From: a virus
DNA: 64,000 nucleotides
Virus record (IMG/VR): IMGVR_UViG_3300042346_000188
Span: 17,116 to 81,115 of that record
Direction: 5' to 3' (one strand)
The notes beneath the pieces were generated by a model. The model was not told the origin of the DNA. It made no database searches and saw only the letters and a program-made list of their open reading frames with translations. The first letter of the stretch is position 1, and the number at the start of each line of letters is the position of its first letter. Positions 11,901-20,400 of this stretch are shown piece by piece. The position numbers were made by a program, and so were the translations under genes.

Positions 11901-14900
11901 GGCATTAGATGGCGTTCAAAATGCATTAAAATTTAATACAGATGCAATCAATGCTAATACATCTTCATTAGGAGGCAAGCCTCCACCAGCTAGTGAGAAT
12001 ACAGGCATAGTAACACCTAAGTCTGAATTCAAAAATACTGGTACCCAATATGACGAGATGTTTAAGAAATATGGAGAAATGAATAATGTTCCTCCTGCAC
12101 TCTTAAAGGCTATTGCTACTAACGAAACTGCTAACTTTGATACAAAAGCTGTTAGTTCTGCTGGTGCTGTTGGTATAATGCAACTTATGAAAGCAACAGG
12201 AGATAGATTTGGTGTAACTGATCGTACTAATGCAGAGCAATCTATTGCCGGTGCGGGTAAATATCTTCGTTACTTGATGGATAAGTTCCCTACTCTAGAA
12301 GAAGTTTCAGCAGCTTATAATGCTGGTGAGGGTAGCGTAGAGAGAGCTAATGCCAAAGCAAAGGCTAATGGTGGCTCATTTAAGGACTACTTGCCTAGAC
12401 CTAAAGAAACTGTACCTTACACTGGTCGTGTAATGGCGGACTATGCAAACTTCTCTAAACCAGTCGAACCGCCAAAGATTACTGAAAAGTATATTGAGTA
12501 TGGAGATAAGATAGGTTCTCAACTTAATAAATTCTTTAGCTATAAGCCACCTGCAAATGAAGTACCTTTTGGCTTTAGTACAAACCTTGAAAACTTTATA
12601 CCAAAGAAATCTGATATAGAGTTGCCTGATGCTCAGATGGCCTATGAAGACTTTAAACCATTTAAGGTTACTTTAAGTAAGCCTAACAAGCCTACTACAA
12701 CTGTAAACGGTGGTACCGATTTAGATACTAATATGAATGGTATCAATATTACTGCAAGGGATAAGCGTGACGATATTTACAAAAGTCTTGATTCTTTTGA
12801 TAGAATGTTTGGAGATTTTGGTACTGCAGACCTTGCCGATACAATGGATAAGATTCGCGAAGGCTTGAAAGCAACTGGAGAAGGTAATCCTGCTTATGAT
12901 GCTCAGCATATTGCTGAAAAGATTGCAGATCAAATTGGTGTTAATACTAATTTGCCTGATCTTAAATTAGGAGCATTACCTGATACTAGTATAAAAACAG
13001 TTGGCTCTCAGGTAGATCTTAAGCCATTTACTAATGCTTTAGAAGTCTATGGTAATTCAGTACCTACAGAAGCTCCTACTGTAATGGATACCTTTAGAGG
13101 AAGTAACAAACCATTAGCAGGTCAATATGGCGATGCCTTAGGTCTTGATCCAAAAGCATTGCAAACATTATCAGCAGGACAATTTAGTGCTTTAGACACC
13201 ATGACTGCAGCAAGAGCTAATGTACAGCAACAACTTACAGAAGGTCTTGGTACTAAAGGTTATGATGCTTCAGCAGCAACTCAAGCGCTAAAGAATCTTG
13301 ATGATCAAATTAACTCTTTTGTTGAAGGTGTAAATGCTAATGTTGCTGAGCTTAAGGTAGATAAGGCTGGTGCATATATGGCAGCCAACAAGAACAACAT
13401 TACTGGATTCTTAGGTAAATTTAGTTCTATTGGCACTGAAGTAACCGGCATGATGAATGAAGCAGATAAAGCTACTGCCAAATCTATGGCTATTCAGAAA
13501 TTGTACTTAGAAGATAAGTTGGCAAAAGACAGTATTGCTGGAAAGTCAACCCAAGAAACAAGCAAACAGTTAGCTGATTTGGCGGATGCAGAGGGTTACC
13601 TTAAAGATAAAACTTTAGAAGCTGCTAATGCAGTTCGTGAGGCTGGTAAGGCGTTTGCCGATTCTATCACTTCAACATTCAAAGATGCCTTCAAAGGCCT
13701 ATTGAATAGAGAATCTGATAAAGGTAAATCTGTCTTTAAGACCTTCACTGATAAACTTGTAAAAGGTATCAAAGATCAAACTGTCGATATCTTCACCAAT
13801 GCTGTAACAGATAGTATTGGCTTAGGCAAAGGCGGCTTGTTTACTAAGATGCTTAGTAGAACTGGTGCTGGATTATCATCTGGATTCCGTGCATTAGGTG
13901 GTGGTGTTCAGAGCTTGCTGTCTGGTAAAGGTAGTTGGAGTGGCTTCACTTCTGGTGTTAGTAGCTGGTTTAGCGACTTGACAGCTAATTTAGACAATGC
14001 TACGCCTGAAGAAATTCAAATGGCGGCAGCAACTAAGTTCTCTGATGCCGTTGACAGGTTTGCAGGCGGTGGTGCCATTTCTGGAGCCGCTAATGCAGCC
14101 ACAGGCAGCGGAATTGGTGGTGCCTTGATGAGTGCCATGCCGTGGGTTGGCGGTGCCGCAGGCGTTGCGGGATTGGGCTATATGGCAACTAAAGGTGGTG
14201 ACTGGAGTAGTGGTTTAAAAGATCTTGGTGCTAATTTTACAACTAAAGCTGGTAGTGCATTAACACCTTCCGGCAACCCTATGGAGACATTAGATCCACG
14301 TACAGGGTTGTTTGGTAAAATGGATCCTTTTGATGCTGATGTTACAGGCTTATTTAATAATAAGAGTAGCAGTAACAAGAACGGCTGGTCAGCTGGCCTA
14401 TCAGATTCTTTAGCTAAGAGTACCCCTGACACTACAGGCCTGTGGGATATAATTATGAAACCTATTAAATGGTTCTTTAGTTTAATAGGCGATGGTTTTA
14501 CAGGAATTATGTCATTCTTTACGGGTGCTGGGCAGGGCGTTGGGACTAGTTCAGGTAAGCCTGAAAGTGCTACAAGCCCCTTAGATAGTTTTAAGCTTAA
14601 GTTTGCTAATGGTGGGCCAGTCTCAGGCGGTGGTACAACTACTTCTGATTCTATACCTGCAATGCTATCTGATGGTGAATTTGTAATCAATGCAAAATCT
14701 ACCAGAGAAAACAGAGAAATGCTGGAGCGTATTAATCGCGGTGAAGTAGTTAAGCGTTCACTAGGCGGTATTGTTTCAATGGGTACAAGCCTTGCAGGAA
14801 GAGCTATTGGCGGTAAAACAGGAACAGCCCTAAGTTCATTGGGTTCTATTGCTAGTGGTGTTGCAGGCATGCTATCTAGTCAGCAAGCTGAACAAGCCGC

Positions 14901-16020
14901 TGAGTCTTTGTTAGCCGCATCTCAACACTTAGAAACAGCCGCAACAGCCTTAGAAAACTTTGCAGCCACTGGCAGTATGGGTGGCGGTGCTGGTGGTTTT
15001 GGCGGTCTTAATGGCAGTACAATCGGCTTAAACGGCATTCCAGAGGGTATGACAAATTTCTCTAGACAGACAGGTATGGAGGGTGCAACCACTCAGGGTA
15101 TTGCCGATACAAGCGGTTATGGCGCTACGCCTGGATTAACACCAATATCTAGTGTAGGTATGGGTGATCTATCGGCTTCAGGTGGTATGGTTGGTGGTGG
15201 CGGTGGAATGTTTGATGGTATTTTTGACTTCTTTTCAAAATTAGATTTTGGTAAGATGTTTGGAAGTCTTGGCAGTCTGTTTGGTCTTGGGGCTGCTACT
15301 GGTGGACATATTGTTGGCCCAGGTTCTGGTACTTCTGACTCTATTCCAGCTAACTTGTCTAACGGTGAGTTTGTCGTAAACGCAGCAGCTACTAAGGGTA
15401 ATCTAGGGTTATTACACTCTATCAACGCTGGTAAAAAGGTTCAACATCGTGCCCTAGGCGGTTTGCTAACAATGATTCCAGGACTAGTTGGTGGTATTGG
15501 TGGTATGATTAAAGGCGGTGGCGGAGGTGGTGCAGGTGGTATTATGGGCATGATTTCGCAGTTACTTGGCCCCTTAATGAAGCTGTTTGGTGGCGGTGCA
15601 GGTGGTGGCGGTATTATGAGTTTATTTGGCGGTACTAAAGCAGCTACTGGTGGAAAGATTGTTGGACCAGGCTCTGGTACTTCGGACTCTATTCCTGCAA
15701 TGATATCTAATGGCGAATTTGTTGTTAATGCCGCAGCTACTAAGGCAAACCTTGGTCTTTTACATAGCTTAAATAGTAGTCGTCAACGTTTTGCAGAAGG
15801 TGGTCTAGCTGGTGTTTCAAGTGGCATTATGACAACACCAACTGCAAAAGGCTTTAAACCGGTATCAGTAGACAAGTCAACAAAGAGTACTCAACAGGTG
15901 GTTAACCTTAATATAACAGGTGACATCTCTCGTCAAACTAAGTCAGAAATCTTTAAGATGATGCCTACAATTGCGAGTGGTGTTAATTTACAAAATAAAG
16001 AAGCAGGAATTAAACGATAA
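2962..16020 (+). CDS. Giant tape measure protein with lytic transglycosylase domain
   Basis: 4352 aa. It sets tail length and is ejected with the DNA. Residues ~150-190 (GTLRGEELNSVMEQTPRIAA) match the conserved N-terminal tape measure domain. The body is Ala-rich helix with several hydrophobic stretches. Residues ~3029-3140 form a soluble lytic transglycosylase-type domain: catalytic Glu 3055 in ATNETANFD, then GIMQLM from residue 3071 and AYNAGEG from ~3118; this would cut peptidoglycan during DNA entry. The C-terminal ~500 residues are Gly-rich with three repeats of G-G-x-I-x-GPGSGTSDSIPA-x-x-S-x-GEFV (near residues 3885, 4115 and 4232). At about 0.15 nm per residue the tail would approach 650 nm. 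Start has GGAG 9 bases upstream; the stop overlaps the next ATG. Confidence 0.95.
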   Translation: MSGIVIEVDANTRKAQRNLEEVNTAVKSISHSVNAMTDGFKSAFVAIGSTFAADQLLRYVEDTTSSLQEMENKVALIVGKSNELYDTQVRLRNIADETKGTYSETVEVFTAMGRAMRGTNVDIERLLRSSKTIQQAVAISGSSAESSKAALVQLGQGFSSGTLRGEELNSVMEQTPRIAAMIADSMGVTLGQMRLIAAQGEVTSEVIFKALADQAERINKEFTNIVPTLSKSLIKMKENAAYAFAEFDKGLELSDKLSKNIFGVSEALGASIDKAYLLGYALKVALKSYNTPLKDLLEPITEFLDISIYMFRHALDTIGFTRFVTSVIEPMQTKFVAFVDVAMTKWKMFGSLLRSNKGNDSFYIIKPLKEIGNITFLTMRNSLITVEAQLTSVVQGVTGRFRAFIIKEMRSFNIGGEIAWFKISKSIIENLQESFLGINSVGAILKATTSALFVELGSSLGGLLQDLGDSLAQYDLFERIFGITTATSKLAKITGNLINTATKFGSDFFSAVIDTSETFVDELYYTLAEGLNTVLPKFAKIDMPIAFKLDALITSAEESLDGLLNSFVTFSERLAKLDLFGMLVKGLSELGVIAVDVFNVLIHWVTTFTNLVVKSDIGAWFVRAIDGIGFYADKLRNILAPIQAFGDAVIEVFFKVYDAVIGHSWWTDTVETIIYTSANLWGNTKKGLGDFGNSVIDLFENIYDKIGNILTKVAKLDFSKTMGKLNAKLYAYSPDLAGYAVSIEDSIGKAVTFLQVAFTNTKLFDGLRYSFAASMGAGFTFLEQRFRAWIATWPIALRQAFSVAAMAMVFKSLPKVIAEGVMGGWLLASAIISSTSLAITLTANTFDKSLGVELGKMAGDLAAGVVNGSVVDIPRLIGEAFAFIGNFMQNFLTGIPYVGVLFAGIFKIASLFGSGPAVGVLGAWLFGGTAVRLLSELGIYRKTMGDIVTRQRSFQSFFSGTYTGSKSGGPPTPLGKISQAFFNDTNRTQSLAIMGLGMDVSGMFNSLYKDNVIGHAIARGGLIWLALTGESGLQSMKTNILAPIMANLYSVLDRSPMWWKIKDKWNREVTSSAAGGFVGLTQWMAREAGTLATFVHDRLAMAFSNSNKIGGATFMQHLLLGRGANSFDIVDRFILQVESAMVRMKERIGRISGVGGILGWLIPSQKTVFMMLAGLALALSAMATQAAETNFDNKFVKVSKGGDKEQMAKDGNLNQYGKYTNDIKGITEEWNLAATIGNPLQAIKDAWDTINVTATQWLLGITAGATVFLIVAKELKRTLTATYAEVDRAGLVMTAISYLVKSTFRIITSTIVEALRLLYFETVSFKREKLTGLAYATAMIQSALAVIVRFIAAIYIPQAFGLGGMGMGIGALAAWAAYSSGPAVALRMAANKKLEAALLMRDTLLMKLDNKFANLAYLNARVPTSTGVLRSVDILLQTAAAAGAMVSGRLRSLPAGMLKESIAEGRGAHIAQYVASTSYAGAAQQVAMGISASKQALINKLDTAKMFNRTGVQESLAVFTMLEDKFIRFASTLKAIRSVLDSGMSILGAAATYRAMSSMMALYIVGNLVNAFANPKKRGEQEGFLGSGHAIGMDYFGNMPFFGGEVPLSHLLVPGAMGIWMLKSAKRVGLARAHDVSFAKQTARYEKTYASQIAADASALNQYKAQQAIYESTVAANPAASMVPPIVPTATAPARPVKKSQIELEARDAKKRAFMEWQKNSEDRAWMARQESKLFQKQGLGTAAEYLAMTTMQQRDTGVRATRQGFMQGRYDERMAAGRGSVIRHTMPAVAGAGVAGLGMMAVGGYLGAKAGSSMSDGSQEGISLGAVIGAGLAGWIGKDVVTSLFNVLKNTKNLALFKWTWIPVAMAMAWDSISTAHKTIWDRIIGLWDSFKNMIGLKEEPKDLKTGLGQSNMVEAAKLGISPSFDISKIDMEKLSYSESTILKDTLKKADEALNAAHAERLRLGYVTDETASAANESLKALARMSKEFAAKTKINVEETANQMLLLSRKNDLDPTRGTQAKDFIGGNWKELLGAVAMTVLGSKLKLLAPLGAELAPAAAGTSNAARYGRYISDKGGNIVRVAASFIGLKGMQEDMSTAIASGAVEGLSVGLMVPGPYKAVSGAIGLAVGAGIGAATSAFSSRKEDYQRRDFVEFPSSQGYVPSIPTTYNPMESQRPDYLTVATSDAERARLEAENLRKSFINSIKESTSAYNQMDKGSGLAAEYSDRLAELNKTYHGFKATQYEIGDSGAINNKELNAKYYRKLKENVEALQEWTDASIKQTEFLRKVSAREAIAKNEPGFWKPLGVTLDNLKDFQLSGPQFAVGQDVKKRADTLVHQTQFSDNADSNANLFEKKRLADKRIYLQTLEADKYLNSGMALTKLGNDISLALGDEVKYLSEDITNNLRERIRKIQFVEEQALTRIQLPSLENLDAMPLADRSAAKIRNQVLMDKYNSDVERADARKKALPGFRFGTRYAALDAVTKTPEAMSAKMTNLYAADATKALANYRELGLEQTNDLMLTKERLSVIRDYAVSEHKLDLLVDVDKLISSVDKALTPLQLTVSAALENAFAGLSDQAVTFLPADTFIELKSIGTQIARIKKDLDDPESQFLPQEDLIAKKNALKDLKARAEDLVAVLQTATGDTMLAAVSDLGLSVTQRASVSLSQMKAALALKNGIASVAGQLANTTDPTEQQRLIQKAAGYENTRDLLKFTATLDKSGFNTVAEALGLDLNKLSNKGKSLLKEFSGLAKYINILKADSVQLNSQAAIDKYLSNLTALARLTERVQMTNKQNTLEILGDLAGGKTSVNLAEQLSLGVVNGLSNTSKVLKQKLSEAIADSGDVLDGVALKIAKGIDALSSYQPLIAFFDSLADKAETAIHGGIGRALEQVNKAFPDLKIDATVMGKMDAGARKSLTDKAYNVNILRELQTKPLNEDQAKVLNRLGELGPEKTIEEFAKVGKSLLESIGITDIQLNTVALDGVQNALKFNTDAINANTSSLGGKPPPASENTGIVTPKSEFKNTGTQYDEMFKKYGEMNNVPPALLKAIATNETANFDTKAVSSAGAVGIMQLMKATGDRFGVTDRTNAEQSIAGAGKYLRYLMDKFPTLEEVSAAYNAGEGSVERANAKAKANGGSFKDYLPRPKETVPYTGRVMADYANFSKPVEPPKITEKYIEYGDKIGSQLNKFFSYKPPANEVPFGFSTNLENFIPKKSDIELPDAQMAYEDFKPFKVTLSKPNKPTTTVNGGTDLDTNMNGINITARDKRDDIYKSLDSFDRMFGDFGTADLADTMDKIREGLKATGEGNPAYDAQHIAEKIADQIGVNTNLPDLKLGALPDTSIKTVGSQVDLKPFTNALEVYGNSVPTEAPTVMDTFRGSNKPLAGQYGDALGLDPKALQTLSAGQFSALDTMTAARANVQQQLTEGLGTKGYDASAATQALKNLDDQINSFVEGVNANVAELKVDKAGAYMAANKNNITGFLGKFSSIGTEVTGMMNEADKATAKSMAIQKLYLEDKLAKDSIAGKSTQETSKQLADLADAEGYLKDKTLEAANAVREAGKAFADSITSTFKDAFKGLLNRESDKGKSVFKTFTDKLVKGIKDQTVDIFTNAVTDSIGLGKGGLFTKMLSRTGAGLSSGFRALGGGVQSLLSGKGSWSGFTSGVSSWFSDLTANLDNATPEEIQMAAATKFSDAVDRFAGGGAISGAANAATGSGIGGALMSAMPWVGGAAGVAGLGYMATKGGDWSSGLKDLGANFTTKAGSALTPSGNPMETLDPRTGLFGKMDPFDADVTGLFNNKSSSNKNGWSAGLSDSLAKSTPDTTGLWDIIMKPIKWFFSLIGDGFTGIMSFFTGAGQGVGTSSGKPESATSPLDSFKLKFANGGPVSGGGTTTSDSIPAMLSDGEFVINAKSTRENREMLERINRGEVVKRSLGGIVSMGTSLAGRAIGGKTGTALSSLGSIASGVAGMLSSQQAEQAAESLLAASQHLETAATALENFAATGSMGGGAGGFGGLNGSTIGLNGIPEGMTNFSRQTGMEGATTQGIADTSGYGATPGLTPISSVGMGDLSASGGMVGGGGGMFDGIFDFFSKLDFGKMFGSLGSLFGLGAATGGHIVGPGSGTSDSIPANLSNGEFVVNAAATKGNLGLLHSINAGKKVQHRALGGLLTMIPGLVGGIGGMIKGGGGGGAGGIMGMISQLLGPLMKLFGGGAGGGGIMSLFGGTKAATGGKIVGPGSGTSDSIPAMISNGEFVVNAAATKANLGLLHSLNSSRQRFAEGGLAGVSSGIMTTPTAKGFKPVSVDKSTKSTQQVVNLNITGDISRQTKSEIFKMMPTIASGVNLQNKEAGIKR

Positions 16021-16652
16021 TGATACACGGTATCCTAGATGATTCAGGCAATATAATTGCATCCTTTGTAGTCCCTTTGACTGTAAAGAGCAATCAGCCA
16101 GTATTTGTCTCGGATACCCTTTCGTTAAAGCGTGCGATCCAACGTAGATCTTCTCAGAGATGGGAGATAGAGACTCGTCTATCTCCTCTCAAGGAATCAG
16201 CTAACGATTTGATGGTAAACTTTATAACAAAGGGTTTCGATACAATACATCAAATTATAGTCCCACAAAATTATGCTGTTTTTACAAAAACAACTGCAGC
16301 GGGGCTTGTTCAAACAGATTCAGTTAATAGAGTAGCAGGCGTAAATCAGCTTGCTATTGCTATGACAGCTATAAATGCAGGCAAGTTAATACCAAAAGGT
16401 GCATTTATTAAATTTGCAAATCACTCTAAAATCTATATGGTTATAGAGAACTGTAGTATGTCAGCTTCACAGGTGACAGCACTTAAGATATTTCCACAGT
16501 TAAGACAAGCGGTCCCAGCAGGTACACTAATCACATATAGTGATGATGTTAGAATGTCTGTACGATATGATACAGAAGTGGTAACCGGAATGGTATATGA
16601 AGACGGGTTACTAATGGATAATGGCGTTATTAAATTAATAGAGGCGTTATGA
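16020..16652 (+). CDS. Minor tail protein (distal tail-like)
   Basis: 210 aa, starting on the last base of the tape measure stop codon (TAATG). The segment RRSSQRWEIETRLSPL resembles the first domain of minor tail proteins that sit between tube and tip complex. Order tape measure, this gene, the next gene, J-like fibre parallels lambda H-M-L-J and T5-like tips. No catalytic motif seen. The next gene overlaps by 4 bases. Confidence 0.6.
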   Translation: MIHGILDDSGNIIASFVVPLTVKSNQPVFVSDTLSLKRAIQRRSSQRWEIETRLSPLKESANDLMVNFITKGFDTIHQIIVPQNYAVFTKTTAAGLVQTDSVNRVAGVNQLAIAMTAINAGKLIPKGAFIKFANHSKIYMVIENCSMSASQVTALKIFPQLRQAVPAGTLITYSDDVRMSVRYDTEVVTGMVYEDGLLMDNGVIKLIEAL

Positions 16653-17485
16653 TAATTTTCCCCCCAAATGTACAGTGGGCACTACAACAAGATACTATTG
16701 AAGCGTTTTATATGCTTCGTATTCTACAAGAAACACACTGTACAATAGCTGCAGCGGCGGCAGGCACCACTACTATAAGCTTATTGCCTGCAATTCCAAC
16801 ACAAAATAAAGTAATAAGAGCTGGGACAGTTGTTACGTTTGCAGGTGATACAAAGAAATACTCAGTTGTTACGGGAGGAGATCTCTCTGATACTACAGCA
16901 ACTACCGTGACTATCTCACCAGCTCTGACAAGTGCAAAGCTTGTAAATACAAAAGTTACATTTGAATATAATGTAATACACAGTACAAGCTTATTCATGG
17001 ATATAGATCTTCTAGATTCTGCAGGTCTTCCTGTGCTAGGGCATAGTTACGTTGCAGATGACACAATTGCAAGTGTAGATGCACCACAAGCTACTACTAA
17101 TGTAGATAGAGAGCAATTTAGAATTTTACTGAGTGATCCGCGCTTAGAGTCAATGGAAACTGTGTTTAACAACCTAGTTGGCTATCCTATTGAAGTTAGA
17201 CTAGGTTTTTTAAATATTGACACTTGTATGCCTTTCCTCAGCCTTTCTGACACCATTATAGTATATAAAGGTCGTGTAGACAGCACGGCATACTCAATCA
17301 AGACACAAGAGATGGGTGAAGCTGTATTACAAGTAACTGGTTCAAGTCCAATGAGAAGCTTAGATGCAAAGAATTCACTATTCTTAAGCAGAGATTACGT
17401 ACGACAGCTAAGTCCGAATGATTCTTCTTGTGATCAAATCTTTGAAGGTTCAGAAGCACTAGTATTAAAGTGGGGTAGAATCTAA
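16649..17485 (+). CDS. Minor tail / tip hub protein (lambda gpL position)
   Basis: 278 aa. The N-terminal part (WALQQDTIEAFYMLRILQ) is followed by a beta-rich insert and then a domain with DREQFRILLSDPRLESME and MGEAVLQVTGSSPM, resembling phage minor tail proteins that precede the central fibre. Unlike lambda gpL, no clear four-cysteine Fe-S motif is visible. ATGA overlap at the start and one-base overlap at the stop suggest translational coupling across the tip genes. Confidence 0.55.
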   Translation: MIIFPPNVQWALQQDTIEAFYMLRILQETHCTIAAAAAGTTTISLLPAIPTQNKVIRAGTVVTFAGDTKKYSVVTGGDLSDTTATTVTISPALTSAKLVNTKVTFEYNVIHSTSLFMDIDLLDSAGLPVLGHSYVADDTIASVDAPQATTNVDREQFRILLSDPRLESMETVFNNLVGYPIEVRLGFLNIDTCMPFLSLSDTIIVYKGRVDSTAYSIKTQEMGEAVLQVTGSSPMRSLDAKNSLFLSRDYVRQLSPNDSSCDQIFEGSEALVLKWGRI

Positions 17486-20400
17486 TGGTATTTTTAACAT
17501 TAACACTTGCCACCTGGATTATGATAGCAATGGTTGCTATTTCAGTTGGGATGACAATTTATAGTTTAATGCAAACACCACCAGCCTTCGATACGAGTGC
17601 TTTGGAAGCCCGTAAGGGAGCTGAAGTTGTTATTGAAGGAAAGTCAGAAGATCTTCCATTAGTTTACGGAAGAGCTTTAGTAGGCGGTTCACGTGTATTT
17701 CATGCAGTATCTAGTGATTTTAATTATGTAGCATCTAATGCAGATAAAACGTTTGCAACAGGCGTTAACCATACGGTAACTTGGTTTACAGAGTTTTACT
17801 TAGTTAATAATCCTCGTGCAGTAAATGCAATATTAGAAAAGAGAGGTACTACAGGTACAACTGAGGTTCTCACTCAATTAGCAAAAAGTATTAACGGTAG
17901 GAAGAATGAATTTTTATATTTTCAACAAGCACTTTGCCAAGGCCCGATTGGGGGTGTAATTGATGTTGTACTAGAATCATCACGATACTTAGATGATGCA
18001 ACCTTAGCTACTTTTGGTGCTCCAGATGATCTTAATACTGGTGAAAAGCATAAATGGAGTGATCCGAAAAAGGCACGTACAGCTGTTAGGATTGATGTAC
18101 ATTATGATGCAGGGATGAATATCGCAGATAGTATCATTGCAGCTAATTTTCCTGAAAGATCAGATGCTACATTTAACAATATTGTGTATGCCAGTGCTAC
18201 AGTACGTACAGACAGAGATGATCCACAATTTAGTGCGCCACCCAGGCTACAGTTCTATATAGAGGGCAAGAAAGTTCGTAAAGTTGTAAACGGAGTATTA
18301 AATACAAACTTTGAGTATAGTAATAACCCAGCCTGGTGTTTGTTAGATTATCTATTAGACGGTCTTTCTGGTGCGTCAATTCCTGTTGAAGAGATTAATC
18401 TTCCAAGCTTTGAAGCTGCTTCTTTAGTCTGTGATTATATTGTTGCAGAAGATGTGACGACAGCTGGAAAGATTTGGCAGAATACAGAAGGTACTCGCAA
18501 TATTCATACGCGAGATCTACCTCTTTATGAATGCAATATGATCATTGATACTAAGAAGCCAATTAGAGATAATATTACCGGCATGTTAACTAGTATGGGT
18601 GATGCTCGTTTAATATGGTCACAGGGGCAATATAGACTTAGCCTCCAATATACACACACAAGTAATGATGACTTGTTCATTGTAGCTGAGCTTGGTGAAG
18701 ATGACTTAGTGCTTGATCAAGAAGTTGAAATCAATTTACCTTCAGCTAGTGATCGCTTAAATTATTGTACAGTTAAGTTTCATAATGAATTGTCTAATTT
18801 TAAAGAAGATTCTGTAAGTTGGCCGCCTAAATTTCCCGGTAAAGTTTATAAGGGTGTTGGTGGTAAGAAGTATCCTATTTCGGATTATAGTTATACAGAA
18901 GATAACGAGGATGGCAGCTTTAATAGAGGCGCTAATCTGTTAAACTCTGTAGGTGTTTGGGGGTCTACTCTCAATACTACATACTTAAGCTATTACATCA
19001 TTTTGACTTATGAAGATGTTATGGATCCTGATAACAACGACCTAATCAAACCTGTTAAGGTGCAGTACACAGGTGATAATGAAATTAGGATTCGTATTAA
19101 AAACAAAACCAATACTATTACCTACTTAGATGCTCAACACAAAGATTGGAAATCACAAAAAGAATCTATAGTTACGTTGCCTATTCTAAAAGGTGAAACA
19201 CAAGTTTTCCATATAGAAATAGACGGGACTAATACTCAGAAGGAAAAAGCCGTAGCTGCTAGAATAGTTAACGGCCCTAAAATACTGTGGACAACTCGTG
19301 AGTCAGCTTATTCAGATGTATTAGAGATTGATAATACAGATACAACATACTCAGTCTTCTTAGAAGAAGATGGCGGTACTAAGTTGGAGATGGAAACTTC
19401 AGTTGAAGCAATGACAGACCCTTATCATGCAGCAGCTAAAGCAGAAGAGTATGTACGAATGAGTAGATCCTCTTTCGTAATTAAGTTTAAATATGTTGTA
19501 AGACAAAACTATTTAGAGCCTGGAGATTTTGTTAAGCTTACTAGTCCTACCCTTAATCTTGCAGGTGAAATATTTAGAGTCAATTCTGTTAAGATTGTTG
19601 AGGGTCATAATTGTGAAGTAACTGCACAACGTTTTGATCACTTGCAGTTAGCTTGGTCACAAAAAGATGATCAGCATATGGTTCCGCCAAATATTTATAG
19701 TAATCTTTTTAATCCCCCAAGAAATCTTAAATACATACCTACAGGCAGCTCTCGATTAATTACATCAGGCACGTTAGTTTGGGACGCTCCGGGTGATGCT
19801 GTAGATTTGGCTTATTACATTGTATCTGTACACGAAGCCGATGGCCCAACGCGGACTAACAACGCTCCAATCTTTAGAGAGCTAGGACGTGTAGCCGAAA
19901 GTTCTTTTGTATTACCTAAGCTAGAAGCTTTTAGTGCAATATTTTCAGTGATGGCTGTCAGTACATCTGGTCGTCGTTCTACTACAATCTATACTGGTGA
20001 TAAAGCACAAATAATAGATGTTTATGATTCGTATCTATTTGATGGGTTAACAGTATCACGTAGCGGTCTTACTGTAAACTGGACTGCTTGCAATGTTTAT
20101 GAAAGTGGTGTTTTGTTAAAAGCTTTACCAGCAGGCACAGTTACATGGACAGAAGGTCTTTTATTTATTTACTTTGATTTTGTTAACGACAAGATTATTA
20201 AGGCTACAACAGACTATACTCAGGTTTATAATGGCGTTGTATTGGCAACATTTGATGGTGTTGAGTTTAACCTTAGTGTATCCGAACTAGATGCACCTAC
20301 AGTATTAACTGTTGAAGGCCGTACTGATACAGTGTTTGATTCTAAAGATGCTAAAATTGTCTGGCAAGCTAATTCTTCAAATCTATCAGCAAGTACTTTC

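Noticed and set aside
14178-14870. 230-codon open frame on the minus strand
   Set aside because: It lies wholly inside the tape measure gene, has no ribosome binding site and shows the low-complexity composition expected from the antisense of Gly/Ser-rich codons.
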